Shown one piece after another: positions 1 to 9,752 of a DNA stretch of 29,582 bases; the stretch's first letter is position 1, and each line of letters starts with the position of its first letter. The stretch covers positions 1 through 29,582 of the forward strand of contig FN648815.1 in the NCBI GenBank assembly GCA_000310025.1. Reading direction: 5' to 3'. Below the pieces are notes generated by a model that was not told where the DNA came from, did not search any database, and saw nothing but the letters and a program-made list of their open reading frames with translations. Origin of the DNA: Ectocarpus siliculosus. Taxonomy: Eukaryota > Sar > Phaeophyceae > Ectocarpales > Ectocarpaceae. Made by a program: the position numbers and the translations under genes.

Positions 1-1
1 G

Positions 2-277
2 CTCTAGAGGTCCCTCGTCATCGCTGGAGTCCTCGGCGCCCATGAAGGTATACGGTTTGTCCAAACCCTCCAAGTTGATTCGGTCATCGCCCGAACGGCC
101 AACAGTCATCGCCATGCCGCACTTCTCGAAAAGGCGAAACCGATACTCCTCGCGGCTGTCGAGAATTTCCATGGCTGCCCCAACCCATTGCGTGATCAGC
201 ATACACGCAGCGTGGAACGCACCCAGCACCACGAGCACACGAAATGCCTCGCAGAGGGGGGTACACTGTGTGCACAT
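2..277 (-). CDS. Possible DDE transposase, C-terminal fragment (runs off the window)
   Basis: The minus-strand reading frame is open from an ATG at 277, just after an in-frame stop, to the window edge: 92 codons without a stop. The stretch FEKCGMAMTVGRSGDD, about 53-68 residues in, followed by a Leu/Tyr-containing segment and an acidic tail (AEDSSDDEG), resembles the C-terminal F-x-K-C-G-I...D-G-S-E-D signature of pogo/Tigger-type DDE transposases. That family call is inference from one motif; no catalytic DDE residue lies inside the window. The true start may be a splice acceptor (a CACACAG lies at about 265-271) rather than the ATG. It could instead be the last exon of an unrelated gene. 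Confidence 0.4.
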   Translation of the reverse strand, partial: MCTQCTPLCEAFRVLVVLGAFHAACMLITQWVGAAMEILDSREEYRFRLFEKCGMAMTVGRSGDDRINLEGLDKPYTFMGAEDSSDDEGPLE

Positions 278-391
278 CGGTCACCTCCCTCGGCACGTGC
301 AAGAATATTTCACGGGGTGCCCCTCCCCCCCCCCCACCCCTCGAATCTGAAACTAACAGCTGTTGGGGTCACCCCCGCCACCTTATCTCGC

Positions 392-567
392 GTTCTTATC
401 TTGCAGCCGCCCGTGTTTTGGGCTCCGTTCTTATCTGTGTGAGCATTGGTACACTACGAAGGCGGGTTCTAGTTCTTATACGACGTCAGAACTGAGCACA
501 TGTTCTTATGGCCATGTTCTTAGTTTTTTATTTTTTGAGGCTCAAGTTCTTAACTGCTAAGTTCTTA
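392..567 (+). repeat. Cluster of seven GTTCTTA motifs
   Basis: GTTCTTA occurs at 392, 427, 472, 502, 516, 546 and 561; the first four are GTTCTTAT. All are in the same orientation with irregular spacing of 14-45 bp, so this is not a simple tandem array. The cluster ends about 25 bp before a TATA-like box at 591-600, which suggests a promoter-proximal binding-site cluster. No protein is known to me that would bind it. Confidence 0.5.
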
Positions 568-590
568 AGTGGTGGCGCGTTCTGTACTTC

Positions 591-600
591 GTATAAATAG
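591..600 (+). promoter_or_regulatory. TATA-box-like sequence
   Basis: GTATAAATAG closely matches the eukaryotic TATA box. It lies just downstream of the GTTCTTA cluster and about 50 bp upstream of a plus-strand ORF starting at 645. Whether that ORF is real is unclear, so this is only a candidate core promoter. Confidence 0.3.
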
Positions 601-947
601 CTGTGATGGCAACTTGGTGATGGGCTACAGTTGGTTTTCAAGTTTTGGGAGTACAGTGCTTGGGGACACCCCCTCAAGCTAGAAGTAGCTTCGAACTTCT
701 CAATGCTTCTGCGACAAGTCCGCGACACTTGACCTCGGTAATGCAAAATAGCACACGACACGCCAGCACCAAGCCGTGGAATCCCAGCATACTCAATGCG
801 GCAATATACCGAGGAGGGGCTGCCGATGAGCCTACGGCAGGCAGTAGCATCACCTTCACCACGTGCAACACCCGTCCACAATTGCAATTACCGCGTTCAA
901 GTACATATTATTCACTCCCCCAGGCCCCTCCACCTCCCTCAACAAGA
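601..947. other. No confident gene
   Basis: ORFs overlap on both strands here: plus from 645 and minus 528-887. Neither carries a recognisable motif. The plus ORF runs into the triplet repeat and becomes low complexity. I see no decisive coding evidence for either. Confidence 0.4.
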
Positions 948-1487
948 CTAAACCACCGTTTCTTCAAGCAAGCGCTTTCGCCCCGAGCGCCTTCGCCCTC
1001 CCTCCGCGTCCCCCCTCACCCCCACCCTATACCCTCCCCCTGCTCCTCCTCCCCCCTCCCCTCCACCCCCCTCTCCCCCTCCCCCTCCTCCTCCTCCTTC
1101 TCCTCCGACGAGGAGCTCTCGTCCTCCTCCTCCTCCCCCTTCGCCCTGCTCCTCCTCCTCCTCCTCCTCCTCCTCCTCCTCCTCCTCCTCCTCCTCCTCC
1201 TCCGACGACGACGACGACGACGACGACGAGATCTCGTCCTCAACCGAGTCCCCCTTCTCCGCTGACGACTCTTCGTGCTGTTGCGAAGTCTCATGCTGCC
1301 CGGCGGTGCGCTCGTCCACTCCTGAACCGTCGCCGAAGTTGTATCCACAGCGGCAAACGAACTCCGAGCCATCTGCTCGCTCTCGGCAAACGCGGTTTAG
1401 CCAAGCCGTCCTGTCGAAGGGAGTCGTTGACAGGTATCCCCTCCCAAAGGAGTGCTCATTGTGACCACTCCTCCCAGGCTCTCTCAT
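948..1487 (-). CDS. Hypothetical acidic Ser/Glu/Gly-rich protein or exon
   Basis: A 179-codon minus-strand ORF. Residues 1-85 are of normal composition and contain a short Cys pair (VCRCG). A Ser run follows, then about 22 consecutive Glu, then a Gly-rich C-terminal half. The polar runs are encoded by a pure CTC/GAG triplet tract, so the ORF may be kept open by the repeat rather than by selection. Two other frames, one on each strand, are also open across the same repeat. The ordinary N-terminal part is the only hint of a real exon. It lies upstream of the transposase fragment on the same strand, but no splice link could be established. Confidence 0.25.
   Translation of the reverse strand: MREPGRSGHNEHSFGRGYLSTTPFDRTAWLNRVCRERADGSEFVCRCGYNFGDGSGVDERTAGQHETSQQHEESSAEKGDSVEDEISSSSSSSSSEEEEEEEEEEEEEEEEEEQGEGGGGGGRELLVGGEGGGGGGGGEGGGGEGGGGAGGGYRVGVRGDAEGGRRRSGRKRLLEETVV
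1149..1229. repeat. Two abutting trinucleotide microsatellites, (CTC)n and (GAC)n
   Basis: A pure CTC/CCT run of about 18 units (1149-1203) passes directly into about eight GAC units (1203-1228). The flanks from 1010 to 1148 are imperfect C/T-rich triplets. On the minus strand the first tract encodes poly-Glu and the second poly-Ser. Confidence 0.9.
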
Positions 1488-1935
1488 TCTCCTCTTCTAC
1501 GGACGGTACCGTTGCTGCGGTGCACGCAAGCTCAGCTCGCCCACAGGGACTACGTGGGTTGCCACTACCCCCGTGCATGAAATGTGCCCCCTTTATATAT
1601 AGGATTTAGTGTTGGCGTGTTTATATAGGATATTGTATGGCGTCGGGGAGGGGGGGGATGGGCCTTCGTACCCCCTCCCCCCCCGGAGAGGTCTCAAAAA
1701 AAGTTTTTCTTGTGCGCCCTTGTCGTAAGCGGAATTTCAAGGAAGGGATCGTGTGGTGGGTTCTATATTGTACCCTATGGTATGTCGTTATCAATCGGCA
1801 AAAAGTTGTGGACCTGAACGGTCGAAAGTCCGTCTACTACTGAGGCTACCGAGCATGTTCTACCGCACGCAGTAGACTGTAGGGGGTTGCTGACAGAACC
1901 AATCTCACACCGCGATGGCTTTTATTTCCTGGAGC
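1488..1935. other. Gene-poor stretch with a G-rich/C-rich inverted repeat
   Basis: No convincing exon on either strand. Between about 1645 and 1685 a G-rich block (GGGGAGGGGGGGG) faces a C-rich block (CCCCCTCCCCCCCC) about 15 bp away. They could pair as a hairpin, or the G-rich strand could form a quadruplex. Confidence 0.4.
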
Positions 1936-1941
1936 TCAATG

Positions 1942-2104
1942 GGATGATGGTAAATTTGAATTTAAGATGGTAATGCGGGCGGAATGGTAGAGGTAGTGGG
2001 ATGGTAGGAGATGTTTTGGTTCCCATCGCCTATTATACCATCCATCGGATAATCGTACCATCCCTTCCCAGCTATAAATTATCACGTCGCTCCTATCCCA
2101 CCCA
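1942..2104. repeat. GATGGTA / TACCATC motif cluster with inverted symmetry
   Basis: GATGGTA or ATGGTA recurs in direct orientation between 1945 and 2010. The complementary ACCATCC/TACCATC occurs between 2036 and 2064. GTGGGATGGTAGGAG (about 1997) faces CTCCTATCCCAC (about 2090). This gives an imperfect inverted repeat spanning about 100 bp, possibly the remnant of a small hairpin element. Confidence 0.35.
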
Positions 2105-2110
2105 CACTCC

Positions 2111-3689
2111 CACAAAGCGCATCCCCATCTCACAGCCACCACTGCTGCTGTGGTTGACCAATATGACACCCATAATCCCATCTAAAGACCAGCCAGCCGG
2201 ATATCATGTACCATAGTCTAGGTATAACGTCCCGTCCGTAGGTAGCTGTTCTTGCTCAAACATCCATACCCCCCCCCCGTTGCTCCAGTTGGCACCCCCC
2301 CCTCCGCCGCCTCCGACTCGGCCCCTACTGCCGTGCTGCTGCTACGTGTGTGGTGGGCGCGAAGCCCCACACAACGGTACCAACATCAGTAGTGACGTCT
2401 TCGCATGACTGACTGTCGCTCTGTATTTACTTATTTTTTGGTTTATTACTTGGTTGGGTTGCATGCCAGATAGTAGGTGATGTCTCTGTCCTGATGTACG
2501 AAACATCGATGGTGGGAAAGAGCAATGTCTTCTTTGGGTCGTCGCCGCCCAGCAGCTGTTGGGATAATAAGTACAGGGAACTCGGCCTGGATAATACCTG
2601 GGGTTAATCTCTTTCCCTCCCTGGTCCCTGGAAATTTCTGGGGTGAATCTCTATCCATCCCCCCTGCTGGGGCGCCGCCTCTTTCATGCAGTTCCGCCCA
2701 AAGCCAAGGTAATGTACTAATCGCTGCTATTCAGAGGGGTGAAACGTCGGTCGAAACGAAAATAGGAGTGGCTTGAGTCCGAGAATACCGAGAAAACTGT
2801 TCCGAGAAAAATTGTTCCGAGAAAAACTGTTCGTGTCAGAAACACGATGATGTCGATGGAACCATAGCACACAAACCGTGGTGTCGAGATGCTACCGCCG
2901 TCCAGCGTAACCTTACGAGGATGGCGTCACTACGAGACCACGCATTGGAAACCTCTTCACCGTGTGTGGCGTTGGAGATGGTTAAGATTGGTTAACAGGA
3001 ACTTAGCGACTATCATGTTACCGTTCCCCCCTCTCCTATCGAAACGTCAACATGGTGCCATCGTCTTGCACTGGCCAACGAAAATTATAGTACATGCACA
3101 TTCTAAAGATCTTGTCGCGAACCACCAATAAGTTCCGTGCTCCATCCAACCCACCTAAGCTGGCACCCTCAAGTACAACGTGGTCATATGTAGACTACCC
3201 GAGGAAGTCCGACGTTTCGTGTCCAATCAACCTCCAATGCAGCACCCAGCGACCAGCACCCTTCACACCAACCAAATCATTCCACCCAAAGAAAAACTAC
3301 ACATGAACTCCCTTCCCACCAACACTGCATTGGCTCCTACCCCGGCTGCTTTTGTCGCGAAATCAAGACCAAACGATCGCAACATTGAACCGACACCATT
3401 CGACGCGCGATCGTAGAAAGTTATTTCCCCCAAGTTTATACATGCGACAGATAAAGAGTGCATGCACTTCGACTTTCTTGCGTCTACATGTCGCACAAAT
3501 GAAAAACGCCGAAGCTCACAGACATTGCCCCATTTCAACAGCAGAACCTCTGAATTCTAGCATACTCGAGACAAAAATTATTGAGAAAACGTCCCTGCTG
3601 ACCCAGGTCTTACCAATCCATCACCCTGAACATATTGGTATACCACTCATGACACCGAGCCCCGACGCGATTTCACAGCCCTCTAAACC
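2111..3689. other. No confident gene; small repeats only
   Basis: ORFs are below about 115 codons, lack recognisable motifs and overlap on both strands. There are homopolymer C runs at 2269-2310. A 14-15-bp tandem repeat lies at 2779-2831. Confidence 0.4.
2779..2831. repeat. 14-15-bp tandem repeat, three copies plus a partial copy
   Basis: CCGAGAAAA(A/C)TGTT-type units occur at 2788-2801, 2802-2816 and 2817-2831, preceded by a partial CCGAGAATA at 2779. Confidence 0.8.
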
Positions 3690-3887
3690 TTAACGCTGGG
3701 TTTTCAAGCTGCCGTACACAAACCCATCTGTTATAAGCCCATCCGAAGCAAAGGCCGCCCAACGGATACCATTGTTCGAGCGCATGGATCCCCATACCGG
3801 AAAAAAAAACAAGCAGCTAAACTTGACCGTCTGTGCGTCATCGAGGAACTCTTGAGAGCATCTTTGCCGTTCTTTGGTTGTGTGCAC
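3690..3887 (-). CDS. Short unrecognised ORF or terminal exon
   Basis: A 65-codon minus-strand ORF with protein-like composition; its C-terminal half includes GIRWAAFASDGLITDGFVYG. It ends with a TAA stop at 3690. The pattern faintly resembles a WD-repeat strand, but there is no second repeat to support that. It lies about 860 bp downstream of the SEC14-like stop codon on the same strand. It could be a terminal exon of another gene or chance. Confidence 0.25.
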   Translation of the reverse strand: MHTTKERQRCSQEFLDDAQTVKFSCLFFFPVWGSMRSNNGIRWAAFASDGLITDGFVYGSLKTQR

Positions 3888-4709
3888 AAATTTTCACAGC
3901 AACAGCAACGTTCGGATCAACATGAATGTAGCACGGTTACATGCTGATCCAGCACCAACAACCGCACCAGGATGCAGTTACCACACCGGCAAGAAGCAGA
4001 TCTCAAAATCCGCTACGCTGATGTTTTTCTTGGACCCACCACACATACCTGAGACTGCGCTGGTTGTACGGCAGCACCTATCGTGCTATCTACATATGCA
4101 TACCTGAACACCAAACGCACCACCAACACAGGCAAAATCTGATGGCGACCTCTCCGGAACCCTCCCAACACGAAGCATGTTCGAGCCGTGCTTCTGTCAT
4201 ACACCCCCGGCCACACCCAGCAACACAGGCTGCGGTGGCGCTACCGCCACGACAACACCAATCTCCAAAAGGTTCAAAGGAAAGCGTACCCGACTCACAG
4301 ATATGACAAAGGCTGCAAAGGCTAAAAAACAATAGCAACACACGTTTCGTTTTGACTTCCCACCGCCGGCAGCCGATGTAAACAACGCTTTTCTGTTCGG
4401 CTATCTGTCTCCTCTATCGCGGTTTCCCAAAATCGTTTGATCCCTCTTGCCCTCTAACCTCCACCAATGAACGAAAAAGAACTATAAACCGCTCCATCAA
4501 ACATGCGACCCGACAATAACTACAAAATCAACCGCATGGAGGTGGCAGCAGTGTTAAAAGGCCTCCGTCGCTCTGTCTCAGAGCATTTCTGCACTTGGCC
4601 TGTCCAGCACGGCTGTAGCACACTAGCCTGAACCAAGTCGGCAAAGCGAGCGTCGCCAAGCTCAAGAAAACGCTCTCTTCATTTCAAGTCTCCCGAAGTT
4701 CGGTAGCAG
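3888..4709. other. No confident gene
   Basis: The plus strand is rich in CA and AC dinucleotides (many CACCAAC/AACACC strings). Only short unrecognised ORFs are present. The right end would be the 3' untranslated region or downstream flank of the SEC14-like gene. Confidence 0.4.
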
Positions 4710-4776
4710 TATCAGGAAGCTTTCTGCATGCTTTGACCACTCGGTTGTATCAGGAAGCTTTCTGCATGCTTTGACC
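4710..4776. repeat. 29-bp direct duplication across a stop codon
   Basis: The 29 bases at 4748-4776, which encode the last nine residues (GQSMQKAS and its flank) and the TGA stop of the SEC14-like gene, are repeated exactly at 4710-4738, 38 bp away. The downstream copy lies entirely in the presumed 3' untranslated region. Confidence 0.9.
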
Positions 4777-7700
4777 GTTCTCCGCCAGCACCTTTTCCAC
4801 GTGGGCCAGCATCGCCAGTTCTTGCGGAGAGCTTCCCAACGCCACCTTCAGGGAGAAAACGAAAAGCATCAACGAGGCAACACAATGGGTTAACAGCAGC
4901 TTTTCATGTTCGAGAACACACTCGGCGATACACGCCCGGGCAGGTCCCTGGGGGGGACTCTGGAGGGCCAAGTGCTGGGTTTTATTATATTCCAGTCGCC
5001 GCGTTGTTTCTCTGCTCCGGGTGCTTCAATTCAAATCATGTGTGGGTTTCTTTTTTCGTCCTTGGGAACACCGGAAAATGCACAAAAAAAAAAAGCAGCA
5101 CGCAGGAACAGCGGCAGTGGCACAACGATCCTGCTGTCCTCACCTCTCCTGCCCCACCGTAATGCACAGGAAAGTGCTCGGATGGAATGACCTTTAGCAT
5201 CTCGTCTCCCACATTGGCGACGGGCATCAGGTCGATCTTTTTCTTGGTCGCCTCGTTCAGCATCGGTTTCACTAGCGCGAACACCGAGTTGAAGAATGAC
5301 GGCGCATTCAGGATCATAATCTGCGAATACAGTAGCAGAGCGCGACGAAAGGAGCCAAAGGTGGAGGCGCATCAATATTTAAAGTTGCTGCTTTACCACA
5401 CGGCATCAGTGTCCGACGTCGACGGATCCCCTGGCAGCGATTTATTGTACCACTAAAAATCTCCAGCAACCCCCCATCATTTGGCAACAAAAAAAAACGT
5501 TCTTGAAGATAGAATCTCCGACTGGGCGGCGACGCACCATACGATGTAGAGTGGTTAACAAAAAATGGGTCACGGAAGAACAAAAACACGGGTGTAGCCC
5601 ATGGGAAAAACCGGTCGCCCCGGTGGCCTAGTTGGTATCCGCGAAACCTTCTAGAGGTCAGGTCAGGGGTTCGAACCCCAGCGTTAGCGAGCTTGTCTTG
5701 CAAAGTGAGTTTTTTTCTCGCTTCCGCTCCTGGCCTAGTGGATAGCGCTAGTTCGTGTGTACACAGAGGGAAGAGAGTGCTGAACTCTTCTCGCATTAAA
5801 AACCGAAGGCAAAGTACCGCAGGAGGGGAGGGTAGAGAGGGGCTCTTCTGTGTGACCTCGGGTTGGAAGTAAATGGCACTAGTGCTGTGAGCGCTGATTT
5901 GAAGTTAAGACAAAAAAAAATATATATATATATATGGGAAAGACACTTTTATCATACCTGGGCAAGAAAAAAGGAGGCGACACAAACGAGGCTACAACCA
6001 ACGTCCCTACTTCATATTTCATATTTCAAGTGATTTATTACTCTCGTCATTCGACGTCGAGCACGCAGTAGGTGCCTACCGCAAGGTCTCGCCTCTCTAT
6101 AATAGTGACGAGCCACGATGCGGTGTCAAATCAGGTATCCTGTGGTCCTGTTCACGTCTTTGATGCTATCGCGACGAGCGCGTTCCACAACGCTTTCCCT
6201 CGTTAACAAGCAAGTCGAACATGTTGCACTCACGAGCAAGCGTCTGCTTCTTCTCTTGTCTCTCTGGGATTTATATCCGCTCCCTTCCCTTCACCCAGAG
6301 GTTCAACATGTGCGTTTAGATCACAGGGTCCAGAGGGTTCCACACTGCTACTGCATGGACGACAACGTAGTAGGTAGAGCGACCCGTCGCGGTGCACACA
6401 AGACACATCAAGGTTCACCTTGAACGAGCGCTGCGGATAGTGCCTCGACATCATGCCGACACTGGTCTTGAGAAACGCCAACGACTCGCCGACGAGGTCC
6501 CTGAACCTCACCCCAGCCAAGTCGATCACAATTGTGATGCGCTGGCTTTGCCTGGGCTGGAGCACCTGTGGCAACCCGTACGGAAAACATGACAACAGAA
6601 ACAAAACAATACTGAAAATGCAACCAAGGCATGAGGCGGGTCGCAGAACAATCGCAGGGCACAATACGCACGACATCCAAAAAAGGAAAAGGCTCCTTAT
6701 GCAGGACTCAGTCGGTCATCCTGTCACCTTCCACAAGAACTCCATGCAGTACACGTAGTGGTCCAGCAGTTCCGACTTTGTGATACCCAGCCTCTTGAGC
6801 TCAGCAATGTCAGACATGTCAGGTCTCTCGTAGTAAGTCACCCGCCCATCCTTGTCCGGGAGGTGAAAGCAGTTGGCGTACTTGCTCTTTATTAGCGCAA
6901 ACCTGTTGTTGCCGGAGTTTCGGAGAGGACGGCAATGCTGGGGTTGAGAAAAAAGGGGTTCCTTGTACGCACTGGCCTTGTTACGAAAAAGCTTATGGTT
7001 ATGTCGGTCCACAATGGAGCGACCAAAGGGTGCACGACCACGCGAGCTGTACGTGCAGCACACACCAACAGACCAAAGGCATGAGATGAACTTCCCAAGG
7101 TACTACGACTTGCGTTCTCCATCCGATCCCATCGATCATGTCGCCACCATTTCGCCGGAAAAAGGGCGAGGGGACCGTAACTGAGACAGCGCTTCCAAAT
7201 GTACACGCGAAGGCCTTGAACAGCACCCATGTGCCGTCGAGCCATGGTGAGTCCCTGACTGGAACCGATGAGATCACAAAAACGAAAACAACAACACCCT
7301 TCCTAAGAGAACAACATACTACTCGAGAGCAATCCTCGTTACGACCACCGCTCAAAGAATCTACGTCGTACTAGTATATCGAGGCAGGGCTTACCACAGA
7401 AGCACACTTTCTTGGACGGGTGCCTTGGACAATCATAAAATAAATCTAAATACAGGCATTCCACCGCAGTCTTCGACATGCGTATTGTATTGACGGAGTT
7501 ACAGCACGTGATCATCCCCCCCCTCCCCTCGACTGCTGTGTGCTGCATCCAATCCAACACCCTCGTATGCGGCATGAGGAACGTGGTAAATTTGGATGCT
7601 TGGAGTGCGGTGTATTCCCCTAAGACTTGAGGTATTCCTAAATAGGAGGTCAAGGCTACAATAGCAGCTCCTCCGCCATCGAAGAAAATTAGCGCCCAAG

Positions 7701-8082
7701 TAAAATCCCTTCTCTCTGCGGGCAAAGCCACATCTTGGAAAGCGATGGCAGGAGTGTATCTCACCATGTTGTGCCAAACGGGCTGCCTGCAATGTTCACC
7801 GCAGGTTCAGTCACTCATTTCGATCTGGGGTGTACTCAGCTCCCTGCTGCGGGTGCCAAAACTCAGAAATTTGGGCCACCACGTAATGGTATCTCTATCT
7901 CTGCACCAAAAACGACGGGTGTACTCCCGTGATCTCACTTGGGGTGGGGTCTGTCGAGGATGGTGTCCGCCTCGGTTTCCTTCCTCCAGTCTAGCGTGGC
8001 TTCCCACCTCGCCCAAGCTTTGGCCACGTCCATGCTCTCGGCCAGCAGGAAGCGGTGCGGCATCGGTGTCAGAGAGGACCCA
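4750..8082 (-). CDS. SEC14-like phosphatidylinositol/lipid-transfer protein (CRAL-TRIO domain), five exons, N-terminus incomplete
   Basis: Exons run 8082-7939, 6902-6728, 6565-6419, 5320-5144 and 4845-4750. All boundaries are GT/AG and all phases agree, giving 245 residues ending at TGA 4752-4750. Residues 10-47 form the helical CRAL-TRIO N region (RFLLAESMDVAKAWARWEAT, then LDWRK, ending RPHPK). Residues 48-210 form the lipid-binding lobe: FHLPDKDGRVTYYERPD, HYVYCMEFLWK, a β-strand ITIVIDLAG, HYPQRSFKIMILNAPSFF and LVKPMLNEATKKKI, closing with the FPVHYGG strand. SEC14-family proteins exchange phosphatidylinositol and phosphatidylcholine or other hydrophobic ligands between membranes, usually in the cytosol. 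Full-length relatives are commonly about 280-320 residues, so one or more 5' exons are missing (see 8371-8415). No GOLD domain or membrane segment is seen in the assembled part. The long introns contain a SINE (second-last intron) and a 142-codon ORF (first intron). The exact ligand and paralogue cannot be decided. Confidence 0.9.
5609..5933 (+). mobile_element. tRNA-derived SINE in a SEC14-like gene intron
   Basis: The head contains a pol III A box, TGGCCTAGTTGG (about 5624), and about 40 bp later a perfect B box, GGTTCGAACCC (5669-5680). A second A-box-like string, TGGCCTAGTGGATAGCGC, follows at about 5732. The element ends in an A-rich then (TA)n tail (5911-5933). ATGGGAAA flanks it on both sides (5601-5608 and 5934-5941) as a likely 8-bp target-site duplication. 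The T stem does not pair fully, so this is not a functional tRNA gene. It lies antisense in the intron between the 6419 and 5320 exon borders. Confidence 0.7.
7339..7767 (-). CDS. Unrecognised 142-codon ORF within a SEC14-like gene intron
   Basis: The frame is open from an ATG at 7767 to 7339. It has hydrophobic stretches (WALIFFDGGGAAIVALTSYL) and a late Cys-rich end (CPRHPSKKVCFCGKPC). It sits inside the first identified intron (6903-7938) of the SEC14-like gene. A GTAAGC-type donor overlaps its tail near 7390. The third codon position is less GC-rich than in the neighbouring exons. It could be a degraded transposon fragment, an alternative exon or chance. Confidence 0.2.
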   Translation of the reverse strand: MVRYTPAIAFQDVALPAERRDFTWALIFFDGGGAAIVALTSYLGIPQVLGEYTALQASKFTTFLMPHTRVLDWMQHTAVEGRGGMITCCNSVNTIRMSKTAVECLYLDLFYDCPRHPSKKVCFCGKPCLDILVRRRFFERWS

Positions 8083-8370
8083 CTAGGTTTTTTGGCGGGG
8101 GGGGCGGGGATGGACCCAAAGGAGCAAAGTCAACGTCTGGGACAGTGCGCAAAGCAGAAGGAGTCAAAAATCGACACGACGAAAATAGGGGCCTTGCGGG
8201 ACCAAAAAATGGGCATCAATGCTGGCTGCCCATCGCGTGACCACACTAAACCCACATCGAAAGCAGTGCAAGGGCAATATTTGCATGGAAAAAGTGGTAC
8301 CGTTCACACGGCTGGAACATGCCGCGGCTGGGCGATGGTACATCAATCCAGACCAACCAAAACAAACAAC

Positions 8371-8415
8371 TTGAAACTCTGAATCGCTCTGCCGTGCAGC
8401 TCGTACATACAGCAC
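8371..8415 (-). CDS. Possible further 5' exon of the SEC14-like gene
   Basis: An acceptor (CCCTTGCAG) before 8415 and a weak donor (GTTGTT) after 8371 enclose 45 bp. In the phase required by the exon at 8082 they encode YELHGRAIQSF, joining to GSSLTPMPHRF. The phase fit and helical character suit the region just before the CRAL-TRIO N segment. The donor is poor and the exon very short, so this is tentative. Confidence 0.3.
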
Positions 8416-8689
8416 CTGCAAGGGAAAACCAGAGGCCGTGGCGGACCGTGCTACATGTATGCATACATCATGCCGTTGTCTCCACTACAATACTACCCCA
8501 CACCCACCAACACGTGCGCAACACGGTACACGTTCGGTTCAAAGACGGTGCCATCTACACTATTGCCTCTAAACGAGAATACAAATGGTCAGAGTGCTCG
8601 GCCAATCAATGCTCCAGAACAGCAGTACAGGGAGCGGGGTGGAGAAATAATTTAGTCGGACCAAGCAGATCGAAACGCGGTACGTGTGC
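8416..8689. other. No confident gene between the possible SEC14-like exon and the LTR element
   Basis: Only short overlapping ORFs. The last five bases (TGTGC, 8685-8689) are the left target-site duplication of the adjacent retrotransposon. Confidence 0.4.
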
Positions 8690-8926
8690 TGTTAGTATAC
8701 CCTTGTAAGTGTGTTGAAGATGATGGTATCACTTGTATTTAGGACAGCAGACACGATCAGGACGCGGCGGGAGAGAGAGAGTGCCACGACACAGCAAGCA
8801 CTCCCGCAGGGTCGAGCCCCGTGGATCAATCATGAAACCAACCCAGGGGACTATCAATTCCTATCTGCGTAGCCAACTCCTACAGTCCCGTTGGAATATT
8901 CTCATCCGCTCATGCACACACGAACA
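8690..8926 (-). repeat. 3' LTR (237 bp)
   Basis: It is identical base for base to 11160-11396. It begins TGTTAGTATA and ends ACACGAACA on the plus strand. It is assigned as 3' because the polypurine tract adjoins its inner edge. Confidence 0.9.
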
Positions 8927-8936
8927 CCCTCCCTGG
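8927..8936 (-). other. Polypurine tract of the LTR element
   Basis: Read on the minus strand the sequence is CCAGGGAGGG directly followed by the LTR start TGTTCG. This is where plus-strand DNA synthesis would be primed. Confidence 0.65.
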
Positions 8937-9752
8937 TTCTTTACGCTAGTAACTAACCACTAGTGGGCATGCACACGCCGGATGCGACGAAAACCCAAAC
9001 GGACAAAAAAACCAACGCGAAAAAATAACAGGGGGAAACCCGGCCTCCGGGTCAAAACCCCCACCAATATTCACCGTTCCACCAGATACTGTCACTGTTG
9101 CGCTACCAGAGCAAGATCAATACATGCATAATACCAGTCGCGCCAGAATCCACGCTCGGAATCTTTATCTACAAACGTGGGCGGCGTGCTATCATATTCT
9201 TCCTGCATGAAGTACCAAGATCATAACCCTGTTACCAACAACGGCCTATCCCAATTCTTGGTAAGCAATAGCGTAAGACTATCCTGAGGAGTTGGTTCAA
9301 ACAACTACCATGCGGGTGCACTACTATCTGTTCTTCAAACAAACATCAGACAAACATTGAAAACGCCCCCCCTCGCTGACGTAACACAGCGCACCGGGGC
9401 AAAAGGCAATCATCCAACATTTTCTGAGCGACACACAACCGGCATGCATTTTTCGACAATCCTCTGTTCTCGTCGACGTACAACACTGGTGTCCCAATTT
9501 TTCCTCATACGTTCCTTCAGCGGTTCCAACAGTATCCCATATTCCTGCACATTTCGCGACCTGGAGAACGGCCCGACGTGGCCGCAATCAAGAATTTTCA
9601 ACCAAATGACTACCAGGAAAATACTGAACATGTGGACGCGAACGCCTCCGAGAAACACGGAACACCCTCCCTGGCTCTCAACCAAAGTGCACTCATGACA
9701 ACTAACAAGGATTACCAACTTCGCTACGAATACCATCAAACACCAAGTACCG

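Noticed and set aside
5613-5690. Functional tRNA gene at the SINE head
   Set aside because: A and B boxes are good, but the T stem has two mismatches and the A/TA tail and flanking duplication fit a SINE.
5314-5796. 160-codon minus-strand ORF
   Set aside because: It is the antisense of the SINE joined to intron and exon in another frame; no independent support.
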